A stretch of 64,000 nt of DNA from HGM11367 sp964600435 (lineage in GTDB: Bacteria > Bacillota > Clostridia > Christensenellales > UBA1242), in NCBI GenBank assembly GCA_964600435.1, contig CAZRJB010000002.1, positions 48,284-112,283 on the forward strand, in the 5' to 3' direction. Position 1 is the first letter of the stretch, and every line of letters starts with the position of its first letter. The position numbers and the translations under genes are program-made. Below the pieces are notes generated by a model. It saw nothing but the letters and a program-made list of their open reading frames with translations, made no database searches and was not told the DNA's origin. Shown in pieces: positions 28,201-40,200 of this stretch.

Positions 28201-31200
28201 GATTTTTTCACAGAAGAACCTACATTTTTTGCTGTAATGTTTTCAATTGGTTTAATTGCTCTATAGCCCGCATTAACGTTGCCATAGACCGCAACTTGTG
28301 TATAAGTTGTGTCAGAAGACATGCCCCCTGCAATTCCACCTGCATAAGCAAGAGCTGACCTTTCTTGATATATGTTTATGGCACCATTGAAATAATAACC
28401 CAACGTTCCATCTCCACTTAAAACAAAAGTAAAGTCATTCGCTAATGTTCCATTTGTCTGGAGATAATCTTGAGCATTTAAAAGATTAGCATTATAATCT
28501 GAAAAATATCTAGCTAAATACTCTTGAACATTGTTTTCATCTTTAAAATCAAAAGCATAAACTAATCCTGCTTTGTCCCACCAATCATTTTTAATTGAAT
28601 TACTTTCATTCTCAATAATGCGGCAAACTGTTTTATCTCTAAACTTCATTGAAAATTTTGAATTGTTGGTTTTTTGTTGTGATTCTTCGAAATTATAACT
28701 ATCGTCCCAACTGCCTTGAGTCATTGTTATGGTAAAATCAACGCCATTTTCAGATGCTGAAATTTTTGTTATGGTAAATTTGTAACCCTGCGTTGAACCA
28801 CTCGCGACTGCACTTGAACTATTTATCGGATATTCTAAATAGTAATTGTATTGTTTTGGGGTTTCTCCGCTTTCTCTCTTTGCATTATCATAGATATATT
28901 CAGTATCCCAACCGGTAGGGTTATCGGATGAGTGTAAATCTACATTTTTATTTGCTATGATGATTTTGTTACTTGAATTTGCAGTTTTATCCTCAATTAT
29001 CAAACTAAAATAACCTGAATCATCTTTAAAACTTTTCGTTGTAATTTTTTCAAAAAATGCTTTGTAAATTGGGATTCTTGACAGGTCAATTATCGTGCCG
29101 CCTGTAAACATGTTGTAAATTGAGGCAAGATCATCACTAGATGTACCTTTGCTTTTTATAACATTGTCTATGCTTACTGCATCGTCGTAATAAACTCGTG
29201 AAGTGCCGTCTTGTGTTTTTTCAACAAGTCCAGTTTCACTGTTTAGTGAATAAGCGTAAACACTGATTGTTTCTGTTGTTGTTGATACATCGTCGCCAGA
29301 GCCTGTGGTGGTGGTTTTTGTTGTGTTTTTTAATGGTGTGGTTTTTTGCCAAACTGACATTGCCGCAACGTTTGAAATATTTGCACAATTTTTGATTGTC
29401 CCTGAGTTTGAAAAACCCACAACTCCCCCTGCATAGGCAACCATTTGATAACGTTCATCACCAACAAAAACTGCATATTGATTGTCTCCACAAGAATAAG
29501 CTGTGTAACATTGTTCGATTAATGGTCGTGTTGGTTTAGTAACTTGTGTTGCTGCGACATTTGCAGTTGAAAATGCTCCATTTATTCCAACAATGCCGCC
29601 AACATATGCATATCCACTTGTTTTAACAAAAATTTGAGATGTATATTCTTTAATGCAAGAACCTTGTATTGTTGTACTGTTTGTGTCTGTTTCCATTAAA
29701 TGTGGACCTTTATTGTCATTGGTTTGTTCTATACACTCTGTTAACACATCACCACTTTCTGTAACATGAAGTGTTTGGAATTGAGAAGGTTGTTTTAAGC
29801 TTAATCTTTCAGCCGTGCCTAAGTTTTCACCAATGAATGCACCAAACACAACGATTGAAGATTCATCTAAACTTTCCTCAATTACAGTAACAGCCCCACT
29901 AAATGTACTGCTTTCCACGGTGCCGGAGTTTTGTCCAACAAAGCCGCCTAATGTATAGCCAGTACTTGTATGTGTTGCTTTTGCGGAAATATCTATTTTA
30001 AAAGCAGAATTTTTTATTGTGCCATTGTTTATGCTTGCCAAAACGCCATAATAACCTCCTGCACTGGTTGAAGTGATTGTTGCAACGGAGACTGTGTCGC
30101 CAGCGGATAGAGTATTATCACTTAGTTTAATTTCTTTCGGTTCGGTGTAATCTTCCAAATTAATGTTGTCCAAGGTCGCATTTGGGCCAATTGTGCCAAT
30201 AATGCCTGTGGCACCTTGAAGAACAATTGCCCCAAATTTCAAGTTTTGAATGGTTATGATTTTTGTGTTTTGTGGGTTTTGTGAGTCAGTGTTTCCAATT
30301 GAATGGAACAAATTTTTTGTTAGGTTAAGGTTATAAAGACCATTATTCATGCCTTCAATGATTGTATCGTAAGATGTGTTGCCGGTGATTTCGATGCTAT
30401 CGCTATAAGCATCTCCAGTGTAGCACACGTTGATGTCGTTTATTAAAACAAATTTGCTGTGGATTGTCATTAAACCACTTAATTTTTTTAGCACTGTTAG
30501 GTTTGGAATTGTGAAGTAATAGGTTGAAGATGCTTCGGGTTTTAATGTTTTTTGTCCACTAACAAGATCCGTTGTATATAAATCATTTGCATAAAGCCCT
30601 TTAAACACAATTGTTGAATCATTAGAAGATGGGGTTGAGGTTGAGGTTGATGGCTCGGAAGCTGGGTCGGAACCATCGCCACTTGCGCCACTTGGTGTGT
30701 TTTGGCTTGAATCATCTTGTCTTTCAAGCATTGTAACACGTTTTGAATATGTGATGCCTGCAAAAGGTCCGCCAGAAATTGTTGGATAGTTATGATTATA
30801 TAACGAGTTACAAGCAAAGTAGTCTTTTGAACCATTTACATAACTTGAAGTCTCATAAATTGTTTTATCTTGGTCTGAATCTTTTATTGTAATTTCACAA
30901 GCATCGCTTTCGCCAACGACACCTGTTGGAAGGTTGGCATCAATGCCAACGCCTTTTGCCATAACAATTGTGTAACAGTTGTTAATGTTGTAGCTATAAT
31001 CAGTAGATTTTATATATTTATTGTTACTTACTGTATAAGCTACAGGTGCAAACAAGGTATGTTGTTTGTTTAATTCGCCCTTTTTGTTAAAGTCAGTTTG
31101 TGTAACTTTACCAACACTCACATAACCATTGTTAATGCCGGATGCATAACTGAATTCAATTGTGCCTGAGTTTTCTGCAACAAAGCCGTGGCAAGTAACA

Positions 31201-34200
31201 CTTTCCTTATTTGTTTGAATTTTGATGTTTGTGTTAGAGCCAAAAACGTAACCCGTGTTTTTGTGAACAAAGCCTGCAACGGCTTCAACTTTTGTTTGAT
31301 CAGGAAGTATAATTTGAAGAGGTGAACTAGATGTATGTGATACATTATTATTCAAATATGCTTGGAATTGAGTGTTGCCTGTGTTGAACACATTAAGAGT
31401 TTCTTGAACACTGCAAACGTACACAATGCCATTGTTTGTGTTAACAAAACCTGCCGCATTTGTGAATGCAGAGCTTGCATTATTTAAGTTTATATTAGAT
31501 GGCATTGGTGTTGAACCAGATTCATCAATATACACTCTTGCAACAACACCCGAAACAGCACTTGTTTCAGAAATTGTGTTAAATGGAGTGTGGTTTGACC
31601 AAATTTCTGCCCCAGCAGAGAACAAAATTGCATTATTTAAAGAAATTTGATAATCCAATGGGCTTATATCGCCCCACGTTGCAGGGGCATCACCAAGGTT
31701 TATGTAAAGTTTTCTTGTTTTTGTGCTGCCATATTCAACAACATGTTTATCAGTACTTTCTTGTTTATAGAATACCTCATCTGTTGAACCTGACTCCGGT
31801 TTTTGGTCATAAGCACTATCATCATCCAATTCCATAGCATTAAGTTTTGAACCTTGAGGAGCATTGTCTTGCAACAATATAATAATTTCAGGACGTGAAT
31901 CTGTTCCACCGGTTAAATCTTGAGTAAATGTTCCAAAATCACAATTTGTTGTGATAGATGTTTGTGAACTTACAGACAATGTTACGGCTGAGCAATATTG
32001 GGCATTGCCAGTTAGAGCTACACCAGTTGCACACTTTATTACCGCATCCAAGCTGTCGCTTTGTGTGGTTGCAAACACTGTTGTTAAGGCAATAACTTTT
32101 GTATTGCCAGCACTTTTTTCAAATGTGATGCTTGTGTTAGCATTGTCTTCTTTTGCAGCAAAACCAACAATGCCGGCAAAATTTTGATTAACTGATTGTG
32201 TTCCAATGTTTTTAGCAGGCAAGTTAAGTTCTCCGGATGCCACACAATTTGAAATTGTGAGCGAATTGCCACTGCTAACAAACCCTACAATTCCACCAAC
32301 ATTTACATTTGAAAATTCATATTTGTTTTGTTTGCCAGTTTCGCTGACTTTAAAGCCAATTGTTCCTTCATAAATTGTGTTGCAAATTGAACCGCTGCCA
32401 GTGGTACCAGCAGTGCCATATGCACCACCAATGTTTAGATAAGTCACTGTGATTGGGGTATTAGAAGCACCTTGTTCAACACCTCCAACATCAATCGTTA
32501 GGTCACCATAATAAGCAACATAGCCTGGATTGCTGGCGTCGGTGGTTGATACGTTTTCTACTCCGCCTGCAACACCACCAATATAGTTGTTTGTTGATGC
32601 AAAAGTGTCAATTGTTAATGGTTTAAATACATAGTTTAGATTATTATCTTTATAAGCACCAAACACAATCAAGCCGTTTATTGTTAACGTTTTAGCATGT
32701 CCGCATGCATTGCCTAAATACAATGTTTTATAGTTTTCTAAGTTTGAAACTGAAATGTTAAAAGCATAATAAACAGGGTTTTCTTTGTCTTTGCCATTTA
32801 AAGTGAATGTGCCTTTTACATCACCAACCAAACCACCAATATAAATTGTTTTATCTGCACTGTCACCAGAAGTTCCTTCAACTTCCAAAGTAACATTATT
32901 GGAAATGTTTAATGAACTTATTGTTATATTGCCAGTTACAGAACCAGCTACCAAACCTATTGATGTTTCAATTCCAGAATTAGGTCCCACGGTTAAGGTT
33001 CCACCATTAATATTTACATTTGAAATGGTTGCACTAGCGCCTGAACCAAACAACAAACCATAGATTACGGCACTATTAGAAGTGTTTGGTGTTGAGACTG
33101 TGACTATAACATTGCTATTAATTAATATGTCTTGAATTGTAACCTCAGAACCGGTGTGTGCACCAAACAACAAGCCTGCATTGTTTGCTTGTGATGGAGT
33201 AAGTTGGCAGTCAGAATCAAAAGAGATTCCTTCAAATTTGCCGCCCTGGGTTGTTGCGGTTAAAAGTGCTGAGTTACCATTGTATACATAGCTAGTTCTG
33301 CAGTTTATTAAAGAAATTTTTTGGTATGTAACATTATTTGAAGAAATAACCAAAGGTGATGCGCAACCCTGCAAAATTAAATCTGAAATTGTGCAATTTT
33401 GTGCTTGTGTGAACAATGGGCTGTGAAGGTTTTTAAAACCATCTTTGTTTGTTGCTCCATAAATGTCGCCCCTAATTACACCCAAAGTTGTGTACCAATT
33501 TGAGCAGTCAATTAAAATTTCATCATCGTTTAGCTTTGATGTGTCACCTTTAACAAGGAAAATTGCATCATCTTCATTTCCGTGAAGAATAAATTTATAG
33601 AAATCATTTACAGACTCAATAATGTAAGTTGAAGTTGGATATATATAGTTTATATGTGGGAAAGTTTCGTTAAAATCACGTGACCAGTTTTTATCTTTAT
33701 ACCAGCCATTTTCTTTAAACATTAAGTCTATTGTTGCGCCGTCGTCACTAATTATGCCAGGGTAAGAATAGTAAGAGGTTATGCCTGCAGCTGAATTGCT
33801 TGATGTGCTTTTATCAACAGCAACATCACCTTCACCCTCAAATTGCACTTTTTTAATTGTGTAGATTGATGAAGATGTTGTGTTTGAACCTGTTGATTCC
33901 TCAAAATAAGCTCCATCGCCAAGAATTCCACCAATGTTCTTATAGCTTGGGTCTTTAAATTTTTCATATGAATTATGACCCCAATAGTTTAGAGCATTAA
34001 CCATTATTAATTGTGGATGACCCAGTAAGTTGTCTTTATTGACAGCCACTTTATCTCCATTTATTTCACATTTGCCAAAAATTCCACCAATTTTTGCATT
34101 GGCAGCATTTGAATACACGTCACCAATTGCATAAATTTCATTTAAAATTAACCAGTCATCTGTTAATTCATCAGAATCCTGATTTATTTTATATGAATAG

Positions 34201-37200
34201 CCAACAATACCTCCGGCATTTTTTGCGTATTGATTTATAACATTAATTTTTGAATAACCAATGCTAAGTTTTCCGCTATAAGCACCGCCAACCAATCCAC
34301 CAATTGCAAATGGTTTATAGCCAACATTAGATTCAAAAATGTCTTCCAAGCCGCGGTCAATTGTTGAATCGCCACCAGCAACTTTATAATATTGTTGCAT
34401 ATTTTTTTCAATTAAGTCTTGCCATTCAGATTCGTGCTCTGCCTTGATTTGATACAAATAGCCACTGCTGAAACCAACAACACCGCCAGCATAGCAGTTG
34501 TAAGCATTTATTTTTGCAATTTTATCTTTTTTGATTGTTAAAGCCAAATCACGAGCAATAACTTGAGAGCCAACGTGACCAATAACACCACCGGCAGTCA
34601 TTCCTTGAATAACCAATCCGCCAGAAACGTGAATGTTGATGATGTTTGCAGATTGTTGGTCTTTTGCAATTTCAGATTCTTTAACTTCTTCAAGATTTCT
34701 GTAGAAATCTACAACACCAAAAGCACCACCAGCAATTGACAACTCTGTGTATGAGGATTCTGGTTTTGTTTTGTCATATATGTTAACCTGTTCACTTTCA
34801 CAAGAAATGCTTGTATGGTTGGTTGATGTAACAGAAATGTTGTCAACAATAATGTTTGAAACGTTGGATGTGCCAATAACTCTACCAAAAACACCGCCAG
34901 TAACGTTTGCACCAATAATTTTGGTTGTGTTTTTATCTGTGTCAGCCAAACTGTTAGCCTTGATGCTAATATTAAACGCGCTAGAATTTTTAAGAGTTCC
35001 TGCAATTGTTCCAACAAATGTTGTGTGGTCGGCACTAACACCACCCTCAGAAAGTTCAATGTTTAAATTTGAAATGCTTGCACCACTTTCTAGAGCCCTA
35101 AACAAGCCAAACTCGTCACTTGTTGCGCTTGAGTTTGAAATTGCAAGGTTTTTAATTGTTAAGCCATTGCCTTCAAGCGAACCACCCATTTTTGAAATTG
35201 ATTTTTGTTCACCAGTTAAAACATAGCCAGTTGAAAGCAAATTAACTTTGTATTCTGTTTCTTGTTCAGATTTTGGAACGAGAGAAAGCATGTCTAAATT
35301 ATTTACAATTCTATATGAACCGTAAATCTTTTTAAACTCTGTGCTATAGTTATTTTTTATGTCTGTAGATTTTGATGCACCAAACACTGAGTTAAATTCT
35401 TCTGCATCTCTTATGATGATTGGGTTGTTTATTGTGCCAAGTTCATAACCAACGCAATATGGGAAAAGATATTCAACATCTGTGTTTTGCCCAGTTGTGT
35501 TTGCTTTTTTATATCTAATTGATTGAGCAATGTTGTTTGTGTTTACAAGAACAGGTCCGTTTTTTGCAATTGCCCATGTTCCAGATGCATTTATGCTTGA
35601 ATCTATAAAACTAAAGCCATAGAATGTTCTGCTTTTGTCAACTTCGGAAACGGCTGTTATTGAAGTGTTTATAACACTTTCTATTGAAATTTGGTCTGAA
35701 TCATTTTTAACGTAGTAATAACAAGTGTCAATAACACCACTGTTGTTGTAACCACCAATGTCTTTTATTCCTGCAAAATTCATTTGAGTTATATTGTTGT
35801 TTATTATTGTGGATGCTGAATATGCACGTTTGATTGTTGCATCTTCACCATTTTCATAAACAAAACCTGCACCCAAACGCCCAACTTGCGAACGTGAATT
35901 TGTTAAACGCAAGTTGCTATAGCAGTCAGTTATTGTTCCTTGATTTGAGTAAACAAAGCCAGACATTATTCCAAGTGCTTCAATTCCGCCAATGTCAGAT
36001 TGAATGCTGTTTTCGTCTTTAAAGCCACCTTGAGCATAAGACATAACAATTGTTCCAGTGTTTTCTCCAACAAATCCGGTTGTGGTTTTTGTTTCTTGTT
36101 TGTTATATATGTTTTGAATGTTTATGTTTTTAACAAACGAACTTGAAATCACCCCTGAGTTGTTTTGAACAAAACCTGAAATTGTTCCACTTGCCTTAAT
36201 TTCAAATTGTTCAGCAGTTATTATTTTTGTTTCTGCAATTCCAATATCAGAAACGCTTTCAACAATTGTTTTGCTTGAATTGCCAACTCTTGAGTTTGTT
36301 ATTGAACCATAATTGTTTAAAACTAAGCCTGCAACATTTGCTTCAACGTTGTCTTCAATTTTTAAGCCATGTGAGTTTGTTGTGCTAGCCAAATTTGGGT
36401 CAAGATACGACATAACATCACAGTTGTAAACCACACCATTGTTGTTGATTGCCAAGCCTGCAACGTTTATGGTTGTTGCGCCTTGAACAGAAAGTGTTGG
36501 CAAATAATATATGTTAACTGTTAAGTTTTTGATTGTTGTTTCTGATGAAATTTGCTTAAACAATGCATAGTCAGTTAAAGTTGAATCTTGAGCAAATTCT
36601 ATAATGTGAATTGCATGGTTGTTTCCATCTAACGACTTAATTTTGTTTGTGTTTTCAATTGTTTTAAAGTTATACAAGAACAAATCTGCATTTAAAATGT
36701 AGTCTTGAGATTGTTCTTCGTTTGAAATGTTTAAAAAGCCAGCAGGGTCAGCAATTTCTTTTGGCAAATCTTCTGTTGTGTATTGATTGTTTGTGATTGT
36801 AAAATCATAAACATATACACCAGTAGAACCATTTGGCATTGTGTAAGGAATTCTTAGGCGCATGTTAACTTTGCCAGTGTATGCCCCACCTTGAACATAT
36901 AGTTTTTCGTTGTTAATAAAGAATTTAACATAGTTATCATAAAACTCGTGTTGGTTAATTGAGCCGTCATTTTCGTTTGTGAGTTTTATTTCTGAGTTTC
37001 CGTTAACAAAATACAAATATGATGCCAAATTGTGTGCTGATGTGAAATCGCTTTTTGTAGCACCAAATATAAAGCCAGTTCTAACGTTTTCAAAGTAGTA
37101 AGTAGCGTTTTCGTTTGTAGCATTAAATTCTTTTTTGAAGTTGGCTGATGCTTTTACGTTTTCAGACAAAGACAACATAAATTCTGACGCATTAAAGTTT

Positions 37201-40200
37201 GTAACATTAAAGTTTTTATCTAGCGCTCTATACACAACAATGTCGTCTTGTTCAATTTTTGCATCAATCACATAAACAAACATTTCGGAATGCACTTTAA
37301 TTTCGTTTCCTTGTGAAATTTTTGTGCTTTCTACAACAAGTTTTAATTGTGTGCTATCATTTAGGAATGAATAACCATCTTTGAATCTAAGAGTTATGTT
37401 ATATACCGAATAACCAGCAGCATTATTGTTTAAGCGTTCTATTATGCATTCTATATTACCTACAGGTTTTCCATCTAATTCAGATTTTTCATTTCCATCA
37501 TCATCTATTGTTGCTATTTTTATTGATGTGTTAATTTGGTCGCCAGCAACAAGTGCGGTAATGTTACTAATTTCAGTTTTTGCCTCTGCATAAACATATA
37601 CATGAGTTTCTCCGTTTAAAGAGATTTCTGGAGCTTCTGGTGCTTTTACGTATAAAATGAACACTGATTGAACATTTTCAATTTTTTTGCCGTTGTAATA
37701 TGCATTAACAGTTAAAGTGAAAACAGTGTCTGCATCAAAGTTTATGCTTGCATAAATTTTAACAAAATATGCGCCAGTTTGATTATTAAAAATTCTTATA
37801 CCATTTTTGCCATTTATTGATTCAAATCCTTCTGTTGCATTTTTATATGAAGAATTATTATTTTCTTGAAGTCTGAAAGCAAGAGTTGTGAGTGTGCTAG
37901 ATTCTGCAACAATTTCAATATAGTCATAAGTTGCATATGTTGGGAACATGTCAACAACAAAAATGCCTGATTGAGTTGGCAACAAAACAGATGCCGGTTC
38001 TTCGAATCTAGAAACACTTACGCCTTCTGTTGTTGCATTTGTTACTTTATATAATGTTGTGTTTATGTTTGAAACTGCTTGTGGCAAAATTGTTAGGGTT
38101 AAAGTTGTTGAAACATCGTATTTTGAGTTTGAGTTTGATGCTCCTACAACAATTGTGTAGGTTTTGTCTACCATGTTCAATTTTGCTTTGTTGTCTTCTT
38201 TTAGTTCAACAAAAACTTCAAATTTATTTGTTTCAGTTTCACTTTGTTGTACTTTAATATTAAAGAATTGAGTAACATCAAGGTTTTGAGCATTTAAAAC
38301 TTTAATGTCTGCTTCAGTTACTTTGTCGCCTTCTGCATCTGTTGTTAAAGTTGCAACAAAAGAGAATGTGTCTTTTGGTTCAATTTCTCCATGGCTAACG
38401 TTTGCTGAAATCTCGGTTGTTCCAGTTTTTCTGGTTATTGTGAAATTAGTATCTGTTGATGACAAGCATAAATAACCATTAATAAGAGTATTAAAATCAG
38501 CATGGTTGCTTGTTAATTCAACATAAACTCCAACATCGTCGCTTTTAACAAAGTTTGTGTCCATGTTTATTGTGTGAACACCTAGTTTTGTGTTTGTTAT
38601 GTAATTTTTTATGTCTAAAGTTGTGCCATCTATGCCTGTTTGCTCAAAAACAAACCCAAACACAACATCAAATGTGTTTTCTACAAGTTCAATAGAAACA
38701 CCAGAAACACTAATGCTGTGATTCAATTTTGTAATTATTTCTGCTGTTTGCCCAACAACAATTTGAATGTTTGTTGAAGAAGAAATTGTATTGCCGTTGT
38801 GAGTGATTGTAAAATTTGAGAAATAGTGCATTGACACCAAGTCAATTTTGACACTTGTTGTGAAATCATATTGGCTAGAAACTTCTAAAACAAATTCCCC
38901 AACACCATATAGAGTGATTGAGTTAGCACTAACACTAACAAAATTGCATGCAGAACCATCTTTGTTTAATGCACGAACTTTTAAATCATCGATTTTAATT
39001 GAGGTTGAAGTTGAAGAAAGCAAATCACTAAGTGCTATTGTGTTTTTACCATTTAACAATGATTGTTTTGAAGAGTCTTTTGCTTGATAATAGAAAACAA
39101 TGCCTTTGGTTTCATGGCCATAAGATTTTTCTGTTGTTTCTTTAACGGAAATTGTGCCAAGAGCTTTGTCTTCGTAATTTTCTGTTGTGATGTCTGTGCT
39201 GTTTTTGTCAGAAAAATCTTTGGAGCCTCCGCCAATCACTCCGTTGATGTAAATTGTTTGATTTGTTGTTGTATCTGTTGTTTCAACAACTTTGTTTGAA
39301 TCGTTTATATTAAATTTTGCAATTATTATTTTGCAATCTGAAATTGTGCCTGTGGTTGTTAAGTTTGTTCCCGCAATGGCATTTGCTGTTTTGTTGGTTA
39401 AGTCAGAAACATCAATTGAGCCGGCAAAACAACAGTTTGAAATTGTGCCTATGTTTGTTCCAACCAACCCGCCTGGGTTTTCATTTTTTGCGATTAAAAC
39501 ACTTGGAACATATTGGTTATTATATATATAAGTTGTAACATTAACATTTTTAATTGTTCCATTGTTTGTTTCTGCAACAAAACCAATGTTGACAGTGTTA
39601 TCTGTTTGTGTAACAGTTCCACATATGTTCAAATTTTCAATGTGTGCATCTGCACCTAATGTTTTAAACAAAGATGTTGATGTTAATTGAATTGTTGCAC
39701 ATGCTGATGATGTGTCGTCTGAATATCTTTTTCCGTATAATCCACCATAAAATGTGCTAAATAAGAAATTGGTTTCATTATGTATATATGTTGTTGGAAT
39801 GGTTAAAACATAGTGCTTGCTTGAATCTTTTATTTCGCTCAAACTTGTTATTTCAAATGCGGTTGCATAAGATTCTCCGTCTGCAACAACAATTGGAACT
39901 AGCACTTTTTTTGCTGTTGAATTGGTATCTTTTGGAGTTATTTCAATAATTCCTGTGCCACCAGTGTTGCCCAAAACTGTGATTGTTCCGTTAGGAGTTA
40001 TTGACAAAATATCTTTAGATGTGTTGTTTGTTGGAGAAAACTCAATTTCTAATTCTTTTTCGAGAGCTTCTGCTGGAGTGATTTCAAAATTAAGTTTAAA
40101 TTGTTTAGCATCATTTTTAGACAAATCTATATAAATTTGTTTATATGTTTTTGTCGATTCGGTTATGCCTTGCAAATCCAAATTTGTTATAGAAACATCA